NCBI GenBank assembly: GCA_002205965.3
Contig: NADL03000032.1
Location: 434,001-498,000 of the forward strand
Length of the DNA: 64,000 nt
Reading direction: 5' to 3'
Origin: Kappaphycus alvarezii
Lineage: Eukaryota > Rhodophyta > Florideophyceae > Gigartinales > Solieriaceae
A program made the position numbers and the translations under genes. The notes below the pieces were generated by a model, which worked only from the letters and a program-made list of their open reading frames with translations, searched no databases and had not been told where the DNA came from. Within the stretch, counting starts at the first letter, position 1; the number at the start of each line of letters is the position of its first letter. Shown in pieces: positions 37,501-47,842 of the stretch.

Positions 37501-38640
37501 CCCTCTGCTACGCCAGGGAAGGTCCTGCACAGTTATATCCCTTATTATTCTTTAAAACAATGTCAGTGTGGAGATATCATCAGATAGAGCTTCCAATTTT
37601 TTCTCGATGTTTTCGGAACGGACGCCCGGACGAAGTAACAACTTGTCCGGTGGGACGTCTGACACTCGACTTGAAGTGCCAATGAATGTGGGTAGATTCG
37701 AGTGAAAGTCTCTTAGAGCCAGCTTGATGCCTGAGTAGTCTCGAGGTCCACGGAAAGCAAAGAAATGCTGTAGCTTCACGCGGCGACAGGCGGTGGTGCG
37801 TAAAATTCCAAATATTGCAACGTTGTCGAAACCGACTTTCTCATAAAGGCCATCCATCCCCCCTTCAGGGACCCAGAAATATCTTCGATGTCGAATTCAA
37901 CTTCTAAAACTTGTCGGATGACGTGTTGGCGATCTTCTTCCTTGACGAATTGCTCGAAGAATTTTTGCTTGACAATGGAGTATTCCTTTACCTCGTCTAA
38001 GAGTTCGCCATTCGAAGCGAATTTATCGTAGCATAAATCGAAAGACACACCATCTTGGTATCCAAGGAGAGTGAGATATTTCTCCGGATCGGGTCTAGGG
38101 GCCATACCGACGTTCTCATGGAAAAGAAGAATTTGCACACATCACTAGTGCCATCGAACACTACCGTGCTGGCGCCGTGATTTTTAGTCCTGCACAAGAG
38201 TACTATGTTGGTTTCGGTCGTTTTTTGCCTCCCTTTACTCGCGCGCATCCGACACATAGCCTAAATATATAGACGAGCTCCGAAATGCGTGTGGCCAAAA
38301 GCGGCCTGTGCTTCCTAGAAAAGTAATAGATTTCAGTACCGCATTCTAAAATGCAAAAATAAACCGTACATAACAGTATTTTACTGTACTTAAAAATGAT
38401 TAAAACAATCCACAATGCAACTTCTGTCCCCATCAGAGGGCAGGAAAAGTGGAAAGGCTAGCAAAAGCCAGAGATGCTTCCAGTCAATCAACCTTTGAGC
38501 AGTACGGCTGCCAGGGAAATCAGACGAACCCCGTGCCACCCGGGAAAATATGACTGTAATTATTTTTGGCGGCTACTCGACGGACGCCGGTGAAACCCTA
38601 AGCTGCACCATACCACACAAAGGCAAGAACTAAAACCAAT
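34586..38640 (-). mobile_element. Broken Ty3/gypsy LTR element, minus strand (fossil)
   Basis: Parts read right to left: 5' LTR-like repeat R3 (38195-38640), Gag-like region (about 37550-38140), aspartic-protease-like region (near 36800, with an AWLDAGAVTNVMS block), an RNase H tail (about 35740-35890), integrase zinc-binding region (about 35340-35450) and integrase core with C-terminal region (about 34590-35230; IVSDNAG). The reverse transcriptase is largely absent. Broken in many places. The order protease-RT/RH-integrase defines Ty3/gypsy. The left terminal repeat is uncertain; R2 at 31985-32450 is a candidate. Confidence 0.8.
38195..38640. repeat. LTR-like repeat, copy R3 (segments B and C)
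   Basis: The left half matches R2 (CCTAAATATATAGACGAGC, CAATCCACAATGCAAC). The right half matches R1 (GCCAGAGATGCTT, CCCCGTGCCACCCGG, TTGGCGGCTAC). It lies on the 5' side of the minus-strand gypsy remnant. Confidence 0.7.
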
Positions 38641-39239
38641 TTTCCCTTCCAGTACTGTGAAAAAATACGAAACGACGGCATTACCGAGTCAACCGGGTCC
38701 ACGGCGGCGACCAGTGATTATGGGTAGTAGCTGTAAGCAATTTGTGTAGGCACTGTAATGATAGCGTTCCAGCCCCACAACGAAGTAGCAGGGAACCGGG
38801 ACGGAAAGTAGACCCGGAACCGGACCCAGCGGGAAAACTAGGGGTTCTTTAATGATTAAAAAATACGTTCGTTGCAGGAAGCTAAAGACCAGAGGGTGTA
38901 CGTTCCTCAACGGCTAAAAGTGGTGCAACTAATGCATTTATGAAAACAAATCTGTTAGAACCAGCCCTTTTCCCGTTCTACCGCCGTAGTTAAAAAGAGA
39001 CATTCGTTATGAGCATTTTGATTCCCATTTCACCAACCAGAACCAAATATCCGCCAAATAGGACCATAATGAGCTGAGCATGTCAAACAGGCCCATTTTC
39101 AAAAAATGGTTTATTGCGGTACTCTTTTTCTCTACCTTTCCATCAGTTTATATCTCGATACGGTTGCCTCTTCAAGCATCTGAAGCACTAAGAAAGCGCA
39201 AAACTGCAGAGACCGAACGCTGTGGCCCTTCTTTGCACC
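38641..39239. other. Unrecognised interval
   Basis: About 600 bp between the LTR-like repeat and the DNA transposon. The minus-strand frame at 38689-38910 shows no motif. It may include the unmarked end of the transposon. Confidence 0.3.
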
Positions 39240-40940
39240 TCTGGATCTTCTACTTCCCCTGACTTGACGCTCTTCATTCTCTAACCAAGCAACCATCCTT
39301 GCCATTGTAGCCACATCCATTCAAAGCATTTTATCGTGCTTACGCTTCTCAATCAACGCCAGCTTCTCCCTGATCTTACTTTGCCGCCTTTCATGTCTTT
39401 GATCACCATCTTGAAGCTGTTGCTGCCGTCTTTGATCTCTAAATATCCTCACAACCTTGTTCCACTGTTCTTTTTCCGTCCCCTTACGAGCTTCTTCCTC
39501 TAACCCACGTTTCTGGCCTCCAACCTTTGCCTATTAGTGACCCAATCAGCTGCCGCGCCAGCCTCAGAGAGCACACGCATTTGGTTGTTGCTGATCACTG
39601 TGGCAGTAGAATGTAAATTCTCTGTGGGCATTTTTTCATTCAGAATAGATGTGAGCGTCTCCGCTTGATGCAGAACAAATTATGTCTCCTTGATCTTCGA
39701 AGACTGACCAGCAATTCCGCTTACGATGCACATTATTTTCTAGAATTTCTCCCGGTCTGTCTGCCTTTTTCGAACAGAAGCAACGCGAGAAGCCACACTT
39801 GCATATGAAAGCTTCTGCTTGGGCAATAAAGATGATTCTTGAATTTTGTCTTTAGAGTTTCGAAATATTGCAGGAAAATCACGGTTGAATGGATAAGCCG
39901 GTCACTTCAAAAGAACGAATGACTTCAATTGGGAAAATATTAGACTATGCCTATACTGCGCACGAAAGTTTGAAGTTAACTTTCGTAGTGTCCACTATAC
40001 CCTGTCCGCAAAACTCATCCCTCAACTGGCGCGTATGGTGATGAATTTGCTTGTTGATATTTTGGTCGCATGGTTGTAGAAAATCTGACGTTTTCGCTGC
40101 ATTAACAATGAACTCAATGTTGTTCTCCTTGCTTTTATCTACCCACGCAATATCCTTTCGAAAGGAATTCCCGTCAAGAATAAGAAGCTTAGATTCAGAA
40201 AGACGCAAGATTCTGACCATGGCCATGTTAATATGCTGAACAAATGCAGGCATGATGGCGCCCTCCATAGAACCATCTTCACTCATTGATAACAGCCTCA
40301 GAGGGAAACCAGTTCGGGCGTGTAAACGCTCTATAATTCCATGCAGTGCTTCACGAAACACTCCGCTTATAGGAGCCAACCAGTTGAAGCTAATTCTTTC
40401 CCCGGCAATGATGAAAAACGGAGGCGCAACAATGCACTAGCGGCAGCAGCAACGAATGCCGTGATGTGCTTGCTAACCCCAAATGTAGACTGCACTCCTC
40501 GTTTCCCTCCGTTATTCGTGGACGCGCAGGCAAAGGCACGTTCAACTTTCCCTTCCGTAACGTCAACCCCTGTTTCAACCATATTCCACAATCGGTTAGA
40601 ATTGAGAAGTACTACTTCGCGTGCATTACTGACTCTTTGCATGTTATGAAACAGTGTTTCGACGTGGTCATACGTTTGAGCAGCTAGTTTAGCGCGTTCC
40701 TTATTTTCTATCCTTTTTGTACGTAATGTCTCGGTGCCTTGCACGGTAGGCACGCACAACATCCGCACTCTGAAATCCAGAATTATATGCAGCTCTGCCA
40801 TCTGATGCGACTTTTGACAAAACAGAACGAAACTGGTCATCGTCCACTGCAAACACTTTAGATGTAGCGTCTTTTATCCTTGCGTTTATTATCTTGCTTT
40901 CTTCTCGCCTGATGTAGACTTATGACAGGCTTGCGATCTC
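39240..40940 (-). mobile_element. Pogo/Tigger-like (Tc1/mariner superfamily) DNA transposon, dead transposase
   Basis: Minus-strand remnant of a DDE_1 transposase. Landmarks: RLWNMVETGV near 40590 (family N.DETG; the first catalytic Asp is Val here), ITAFVAAAASA near 40440, LLILDGNS near 40185 (second Asp), and DFLQPCDQNINKQI near 40070 (family LQPLD, third Asp kept). A highly charged Gln/Lys/Arg-rich C-terminal coil follows between 39560 and 39300. The N-terminal DNA-binding part is not evident. The frame changes several times and terminal inverted repeats were not found, so the outer limits are approximate. Confidence 0.7.
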
Positions 40941-41003
40941 TTAGGCAGTTCTTACTGGTCAGTTTTGACAGTTTTTCTCGGTCCTCCTGTTCTATGGCAT
41001 GTA

Positions 41004-42600
41004 TTAATCGCTGGAGCCAAGTTTTACCAAATTAAGCCGTTGAGGAAGGTAGAGGTTGGCCAACCGGCGGTCACTGCGGCGGACGGCGTTCTGCAGAGGA
41101 CGGATTTCCTTCTGCAGGCAGGTCTGGATGCCGCCGGCAGCGAAAGCGTCGGGGTTCTCCACTGCCGCGGTAAGGGCGTGCACCGAGTGCATTAAATCGG
41201 GAAAAACCGCCTTCAGTTGGGTGAGTACGGCCTTCATTTAGTCGGGCCGCGACGCCGCCCCCAATCGTGCACCTATCCATCGCCGCCGGAGAGGGTTTCT
41301 CGTTTTCGTCGGCTGAGGCTACCCAAGGCTTTCTCTTGGAAGCTTCGCGTCGGGCCCGCATTCCCCTCTCCAACCACTTCATCATCCCCTCTGTCGGCAG
41401 GTGGACCTACATCTACTTTTCGGCGTCGTGGGCCGGCCAAATGAAGCCGTCCTCACCCAACTGAAGGCGTTTTTCCCCAATCCAAAGCACTCTGTGCACA
41501 CCCTTCCCGCGGCAGTGGAGTTCCTCGGGGCTTTCGCTGCCGGCGGTATCTAGACCTGCCTGCAGAAGTAAATCCGTCTCCTTCGGAACACCGTCTGCCG
41601 CGCTGACCGCTGTTTGGCCCACCCCTGCACCCTCCAGGCCTTTGCTTCGGCCCTCCGCGGCCACATTAATGACATCGCGGCTTTACGCCGCAAGGCCAGA
41701 CAGCCCCGTAATCAGGGCTCCTAGAAGGACATGGTATACTCCACCAACGAGACCCCCCCGGCCCGTCAAGATGCCCTGCCAATGGGACCTGCGACGGCGG
41801 ATCCTACTCCTGCCGAGGCACAGCAGATGACCTCCGCCCAGGCACGCCGACCCCTGCTCAAGGCTGCCGCTTCCAAACTCGGTCACCGCCGCCGTGTCTG
41901 TACTACGGCCATCGGAAGAACGAGGTGCTCCCAGAAATTCACAGCCAAGGCCATTGCCCGCGTGTATCCTACACCGGTGTTCAAAACCCTCGTAACCCCC
42001 GCTCGTGCCCAGCAGGCCCCAAACCCTGCTAACATCTCCCGTCCCACTCACACTGTCCCCGTGCCCACGCAGGCAATAGAGGAGGTTGTGCCGGTGGAAC
42101 CCCCAACAAAGGACAGCTCTACCCCCGCTCGCGCCCAGCACGTCCCCAACCCTGCTGCGTCCTCCGTGCCTACTCAGGCGATGGAGGATGTGGTGACAGC
42201 GGTTCCCCCGCACAAGGACACCTCGGCACACGCTGAGGAGAAGATCCCCCGTCGGCGACTGTCGCTGAGGGCCACTCAACATAACTCAGGCCACGGAGTC
42301 GTCTAGCCCGTCCCCAGCCTCACCTTTATCTTACCCTTGCCGACCCCCTACGATATCCTACGCACACGACACCGTGAGGCGGACATCTTCCAGGACATCC
42401 CCTCTGCATGTCTCCGCCAGTTCGTCCTCCTGCTCATCAAGTTGGTCAAAGCCGCTGGTAGCACACGTGGTGAAGCTGCTACCCATTGCTTTTATACACC
42501 TCCATATGCTACTTTGCGACCAAAATCGCCGCCATTCCTGGCCATGCTGCACCTGGACGCCCGCAACTCAGCTGGAAGTTTGTGCCGCTAGCCTTTGAAT
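41004..42600 (+). mobile_element. LINE-A copy 2: 5' region with an inverted head
   Basis: Plus-strand N-terminal region of LINE-A from about 41250: VLTQLKAFFP near 41450, AFAAGG near 41535, then a Pro/Ala-rich domain to 42306 and the HREADIFQDIPS...FVLLLIKLVKAAG block at 42370-42465 shared with copy 1. The leftmost 240 bp (41004-41244) encode the same N-terminal block on the minus strand (VLTQLKAVFP, AFAAGGIQTCLQKEIRPLQN), so the head is inverted. Similarity to other LINE-A copies stops near 42520. No reverse transcriptase is present. Confidence 0.8.
41056..41622. repeat. Long inverted repeat in LINE-A copy 2 (arms 41056-41243 and 41432-41622)
   Basis: The left arm matches the reverse complement of the right arm over ~188 bp at roughly 80 % identity. 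Shared blocks are TTCTGCAGGCAGGTCT, CCGCCGGCAGCGAAAGC and CGCCTTCAGTTGGGTGAG. The spacer is ~190 bp. The arms are the same LINE-A N-terminal coding segment in opposite orientation. Confidence 0.85.
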
Positions 42601-43189
42601 CCCCGAGGTGCCCGTCGGAGACCACACCTAAGGTGGTCGACGAGTTTGCGGTTGTCGTTGCGGCCCGTATCGGATGCTCTAAGGCGAATTTGTCATTTCT
42701 GCTTTCTTAATGTATGTGGCTCATGGTGGCCGTTGTCCTATGGCCACAAGTTATGGTCCTGAGAGCCATGTACGGTACTGTACATGGCCACAAATTTGGA
42801 ATACAAGAGCCATGTACGTATAGTACTGTGCATGGCTCTGAGTCACAAGTAGCGTGCACTGCACAATAGTACTGTACGGTAGGGGCGCCTCAAACCCGGC
42901 AAATAGGGGGGTCTAAGGGCTGCTTTTTGTATTTTGCTAGGAATTTAGTACCAATTTGTGCATTTTAGAAATTTGCGAATCTCTATATATTGGGGCTTAC
43001 GCTTCCTAAACATGAGCGATGTTTCGTGGGCATATCGTTTACACGTGGGACAAATGTAATGACCTGGCGATGACAGTTCTTATCAAAATGATTAATCACA
43101 TTGATATACAAAAGGTGCACAACAATCGAAGTAAATATGAACATTGCTTGCCTGATTTTGAAGCGTCTATTTTCGGCTAATAATGTACC
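42601..43189. other. Intergenic interval with palindromic GTAC hairpins
   Basis: Holds the paired palindromes listed next, a TACTGTACGGTA near 42870 and a TATA-like CTCTATATATTG near 42973. No coding region recognised. Confidence 0.35.
42765..42838. repeat. Two tandem palindromes with GCCATG...CATGGC stems
   Basis: First palindrome 42765-42788 (24 bp, one symmetric mismatch pair). Second 42807-42838 with GAGCCATG and CATGGCTC arms. Both have GTAC-rich centres and share the flank CCACAA or GAGCC, so one looks like a duplicate of the other. Confidence 0.7.
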
Positions 43190-44370
43190 ATCGTCTCAAA
43201 AGACCACGCAAAGCACCTCATCCCCAGAAGGAAGTTCTCGTGGGAGGCGGACACCTTTATCATTTTACGACAACGCCGTCGACGTCAACGACCTCTCACA
43301 TTCGCCCGACGACGAGAAGAAAACATGATGCTGTACTAAGCTTGGTCCCGTCTTTGCTATCGAAGCAACGACTGGAATCGTTATGTTCGGCGCGTTGTAC
43401 ATATCAGGAGTACATCTTGGATTGACACAACCGAACATATGGATGATTTTGGATTTCTCGCTGCTTTCCGTTTCACGCGTTCTGATGTCCATCGCGTTGT
43501 CCAGGCTTTGGCGTAGCCTTCGGGAAGACAAGAAATTCAAACAACAGATACCGGACGTCTCCTGAGCTTACCACGCTAATTGTTCTGCGCCGATTGGCTT
43601 CGCCATGTCGGTGGACGGATATTGTGGACCTCTTCCGTATGCACCCTTCGCATATGAGCGAGATCTTTTGGAAAGAGATGCGTAGATTTCTTCGGGTACG
43701 CGGGCACCTCATGACTGGCAACCTTGACAACGACTTCTATGCCCGTCATGCAATTAAGTACGCTGATGCTATCTTTCGCAAGTGTACAGCGCTTGATAGG
43801 TGTGTCGGTTTCATGGAAGGGACTGTTATAGGTATTGCACGTCCAGGTAAGAAAGACGAGCAGAACACCGCAGACAATGGACGTAAGCGAAAGCACGCTA
43901 TCAAGTTTCAGACAGTAACTACATCGGGCGGTTTCATCATGCCCGCCCACGGTCCTGTCGACAGGAGAAGGCATGATTGGGCGCTCTACGTTCGAAGCAG
44001 CATTGAAAACCAGCTTCGGGACATGCTGAGTGTGCAGTACTACGTGCACGCTGATAGCGGTTACAACCGTAAGGATGTTGTAGACGCCCCGTTCCGGGGA
44101 TCGCATCTCACGGCTGTGCAACGAGCCACGAACCGGAGCGTTTCTAGCGTTCGAGTTACGATGGAATGGATGTACAAAGAAGTGAAGCTGTACTGGACAG
44201 TCGTTGACTTCAAACGAAAAATGAGAGCGGGGGAGAGCGCGATCGGCCTTCTGTACACTGCCCCCATGCTTCTACTAAACATTCGAAACTGTCTTTACCC
44301 TCACACTGTGTTTCAGTACTTCAAATGCCCTCTAATTACGCTCGAAGAGTACCTCTCGCATAAAGATTAA
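43190..44370 (+). pseudogene. PIF/Harbinger transposase (DDE_Tnp_4)
   Basis: Transposase of the Harbinger superfamily. The N-terminal part (43430-43580: FGFLAAFRFTRSDVHRVVQ, then RYRTSPE) is in other frames. The catalytic part is open from 43594: RRLASPCRWTDIV, HPSHMSEIFW, CVGFMEGTVIGIARP, RKRKHAIKFQTVTT, GPVDRRRHDW, VHADSGY and SVRVTMEW. In the family the first acidic residue is Asp (VDGT); here it reads MEGT. The other acidic positions (RRHDW, HADSGY, MEW) are kept. About three frame breaks in the N-terminal third. Terminal inverted repeats were not identified. Confidence 0.85.
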
Positions 44371-44953
44371 ACCTGAACGCGCACTGCTTCTAATGTCCGC
44401 TTGGTTGCAATCTATACCGTCAACGTTGCTGCTTTTCCATCCATGGCACTCATCGCTCACCCTCGCGAGCCTGGTGGAAAGTAAATTTGCACGCTTGCAA
44501 TAGTTCTCCTCTCAGTCTCAGCACATATGCCGGGATTGGGACGAAGGCGCTGCTAAACTGGTCCACGCGTCCGTCGAGTCGTTTCTTGACGTTTCGATGG
44601 ACATATTGCTACTGTGAAACGCCTCCTTCGGAGGGAGGTCTTCCTCTCTCCATTTCTGTTGGACCTAACGCATGTCTGCATCAGGTAATGCCGTCCATCT
44701 CTCCCGGAGTCCTTCCCCTACATACCTTACGCCTGTCATGCCCTCCCTCAACCTGATAGTCACAGCTTTTTGTTCAAATCTCAAATGCTTCGCGGGTGTT
44801 ATCTCTGGAATTCCTTCTTTGTATCACCAGCTTGTTCGTGTTCAGTCTCTCACGATCTTGTTTCAGTCTTCTCTCCATCTCCGCCAACTTGCACTCCATC
44901 CCGTTGCTAATCCGGGAGCGGACGCTTGAGATATCCAGTCCACGTGCTGGGAG
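44371..44953. other. Interval between transposase and sulfotransferase fragment
   Basis: No firm call. A minus-strand open frame at 44774-44995 (73 residues) is coiled-coil-like (MECKLAEMERRLKQDRERL) and could be the end of a Myb/SANT-like gene as at 45759, but it overlaps the sulfotransferase fragment. Confidence 0.3.
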
Positions 44954-45287
44954 GTGGTCTACTTCCCAGTCCTGAACCTCGTTCTGATTTACCAATTCAA
45001 GTGCGCGTCTACTTCATTCCTCAACTGGCTCTACAAGGGCCTCACCTCGAAAGAGTTCAACCCAGATGCGTGCAATTTCATCCAGAATCAACTCCTCTTG
45101 CTGGGAACCGCACGCCCGCATGGTCAAGCACCTCTCATAAGACAGGCAATGGAAAGTCTTGACAAAAAAGCAGACCCTACGTTTCGCCCTGCAGCGAAAC
45201 CCGTTCGAGCGCCTCATCAGCTTCTGGAAGCAGAAGCTTGCTTGCGATGACCCGCTCCTCTACACGAGCGATAAAGGTCGCAAGGAA
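44954..45287 (+). pseudogene. Carbohydrate sulfotransferase fragment (Sulfotransfer_2-like)
   Basis: Enzymes of this family move sulfate from PAPS to polysaccharides in the Golgi; in red algae they are linked with sulfated galactan synthesis. Visible: LIYQFKCASTSFLNWLYKG near 44985, matching the 5'-phosphosulfate loop, and, one frame over, RFALQRNPFERLISFWKQKL near 45185, matching the 3'-phosphate site (RDPFERLLSAY type). About 110 residues remain; the N-terminal anchor and the C-terminal half are missing. At about 45288 the sequence changes abruptly into ribosomal protein eS12. The frame breaks once near 45180. Confidence 0.75.
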
Positions 45288-45524
45288 ACGTGGCGTCGGA
45301 CTGCGACGAGCCGGCGTACACTCGTCTGGTGGAGGCGCTGTGCAGCGACCATGATGTGGCGCTGGTTCGCGTTCCGGATCGCAAGCAGTTGGGCGAGTGG
45401 GCGGGGTTGTTCAAGATCGATGAGGAGGGCAACGCGACCAAGGTGGTGGGGGCCACTTGTGTCGTGATCGCAGGGGTACGAATTTTTGTTCGAGTACGTG
45501 AAGGATAACAAGGGAGAGGAGTAG
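45288..45524 (+). pseudogene. RPS12: Ribosomal protein eS12, C-terminal ~78 residues
   Basis: eS12 is a small-subunit ribosomal protein. From 45290: [48 protein letters not shown], then after one frame change near 45475 [16 protein letters not shown]-stop at 45524. The match to eukaryotic eS12 is strong and collinear through the natural stop. The N-terminal ~55 residues are absent; directly upstream is the sulfotransferase. Either this is a truncated copy fused by rearrangement, or the last exon of a real gene with an unusual upstream intron. No poly(A) tract follows within 230 bp, which argues against a simple retrocopy. Confidence 0.8.
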
Positions 45525-45758
45525 GATGGGACGCGCAGTCGGTTTCGTCTTTGGGGTAAGGGGGAAGGAGGGTTGAAGGTGGTGATATTAAGTTGAATGG
45601 TTCCGGCGCGTCGGTTGGGTGCTTGGCCGCACTCGGTCGCCTCTTGTTTGTTTGTTTCACCTCCTTTTTGTTTGATTTGAAGGCTTACAATGGCCACACT
45701 CGGCCACCCGCTTGACAACCTCAATCGCGAGAACTAAGAGATGCAATGGGATGTGCAA

Positions 45759-46849
45759 TCACTTCGATTTCTGGTCATTCAGCGTCTCCATCATCAGCTT
45801 AAACTTCTGAAGCTCCAGACGGTCTCGGGCCTCGCGTTTCTCAATTCGCTCTTTGCGATCTTCTTCCCTCTCACGACGTCGCTCAGCACGGTCCTCTTCC
45901 CTCCTCTTCTCCTCAGCCTCGAACATGCGCTTCTCCAATTGTAGCTTCTTTTCCTGTAGTCCGCGCTGCGCCTCGTCGTTGTTCTTCAAAAGACCGCCGA
46001 AGCGCTTCATCTCGTCTGCATACATTTGACCATGGTTAACAATGCGACGCTTCTTCTTCTTTGGAGGATCCTTCGGGTCCCCACTCCCCATCGCCACCTT
46101 TAGCCTCGCTCCTGTCGGCTTTGTCGTCATCAGAAATGACGACAGGACTACTTCTCGTGGCTTTAGCGACAATCCGCGCACCAGCGTCAAGCTTCTTCTT
46201 TTCCCCATCCTTGATCGTTTTGCGCCTCCCGTTCCGTTGCGCTGGCTGCTCCTCGCGTGCTTCCCTCATCTGACTAAGGAGTTTATCAGCTTCCGTCACC
46301 TCTCCACCAACGCCGAACATAGTCGCATTTACCCTTTCTTTCTTGTTAAAAGCTTTCTGCAAACGTTCGTACCTATCCCGGATACTTTCTCATCTACTTG
46401 GGTGGAGAAGTCGGAATTCACGGTCAAGGCGTCGGCGGCCGCGTCGAAGTACTCTATTTTCGCCCCATGCGGTGCCACATGTGCATCAGCGGCTAGTACC
46501 TCCCAAAGCATTATGACAACCTCCTCGGACGATACGTCTGTCGCCTTCCGCGTTTGGCCTTCCCTGGTTTTCGGGGTTTGGTAAAATAAGAACCAGCAGG
46601 AGAAGGGGCCACGGATAAAGAAGCGGTGGGAGAAGAAGCAGCGGAGAGGGCAGACGCAGGAGAGGAAGCGGTTGGTGCAGCGGCGGCTGGAAGAGATGGT
46701 ACGGCATTGCATGAAGCAGCAGGATGAGAACCTGCGGGAGTTGAAGCGGCGGAGGGGAAGCGGCGAGAGAGGAAGCTGCGGGAGGGACAGCGCGAGAGCA
46801 GAAGGAGATCGGACATCGCGCGATGGAACGTGTGGGGTGATGAAGACAT
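45759..46849 (-). CDS. Myb/SANT-like (trihelix-type) DNA-binding protein, transposon-associated type, gene 1
   Basis: Minus-strand gene of ~360 residues. A Ser/Ala/Pro-rich N-terminus (from 46849) ends in a basic stretch KPRKPGKAKRGRR. The DNA-binding-like region follows, in adjacent frames: MLWEVLAADAHVAPHGAKIE near 46500, then MFGVGGEVTEADKLLSQMRE near 46300, a pattern typical of Myb/SANT-like proteins of fungi, oomycetes and algae. An acidic and basic linker (VVISDDDKADRSEA; KKKKRR) leads to a long charged coiled coil (KLQLEKRMFEAEEKRREED and on) to 45759. There are about three frame changes. Such proteins often accompany Harbinger transposases as DNA-binding partners; that role here is inference. 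Confidence 0.6.
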
Positions 46850-47565
46850 CTTCAGTAGGGCGGTGGCGGTCGTCGCCGAGAGTTCAAGGCGGGTAGGCGA
46901 GTCCGAGAGAGGTTACTGCTGGTGCACCAGGAATCCGTAACGTTCACATTTTAGAGCACAGCCCGTGAAATTGTAGACATATATGATCATCATATCATCG
47001 CCTGTTTGACGCATGTGAGCAAATTGGCTCCTAAGCTTACAGCTGGTTTGCTCACAAAAAAAATTAATTTGCTCATATTTCATGGCGTAAGCTCTCTATA
47101 AAGGCTGGTCGACTGGGGTGCGGGCCTCGACTGGCCAAGACCACTACCCCAAAAACTCCCACACCCCAACACTAACACACCAAAGACTCACACCCCAACA
47201 CCAACACACCAACACCCCAACATCGCAAACACTACCACAAACACCACGTTGCCTTGTCCTGTCTTCTATCCTCAAAGCAGTGGCGTCCCTTGTCTACTTG
47301 GACTTACGGTGTGCATACCGAATTTCAAAGGGGCAATACCCATTACACTGCAGGTGTCTCTTGTCTCTTTGGACTTTCGGTGCTTAGCTCTAAGTTCAAG
47401 GGGGCAATATCCTCAGTGACTGCTAAATTTTAAACCCTGAGCAAACAAAGAAAGAAAAAGAAAAAAAAAGAAAGAAAAAAGAAAAAAAACAAAGAACAAG
47501 AAGAAAAAGAAAAAAGAAGAAAATAAAATAAAAACTAAAAAAATAAAATTAGAAGCCCTAAAACA
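46850..47565. other. Interval with hairpin, simple repeats and repeat 'X'
   Basis: Contains a hairpin GTGAGCAAATTGGC / GCTGGTTTGCTCAC at 47015-47055, a C/A-rich simple repeat of ACACCCCAAC units at about 47145-47250, repeat X copy 2 (next entry) and an almost pure A/G tract at 47440-47520. Confidence 0.5.
47088..47425 (+). repeat. Repeat 'X', copy 2, with an internal tandem unit
   Basis: A TATA-like CTCTCTATAAAGG near 47090 precedes two tandem units: GGACTTACGGTGTG...CAAAGGGGCAATAC at 47300-47344 and GGACTTTCGGTGCT...CAAGGGGGCAATAT at 47371-47411. The same arrangement occurs at 24160-24290. Confidence 0.55.
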
Positions 47566-47842
47566 GAGAGTTTACGGTTGGCGAAAATCGTACATATTTC
47601 GTGAAAAAAAATCACGAGATCGAGGGTACGAAAACCATGCGTCAAATGTTTTGCGGCTTGCGAACTTCGCAACTGCTCTACTCATCCTGCATTATCATGC
47701 GAATCACCGACTTCTCGATCAGCAAGTGCAGATGGCGCCGTGAACAGTGTAAATTCATCGACATCCAAACTCTTCTTCTCGACTTTGACGTCGACATAGC
47801 TTTGTGTGCTGTACGCAGGGCTAATGTAGAGCATAAAAAGTT

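Noticed and set aside
47145-47250. CRISPR-like array of ACACCCCAAC units
   Set aside because: Units are short, uneven and without unique spacers; it is a simple sequence repeat in a eukaryotic genome.
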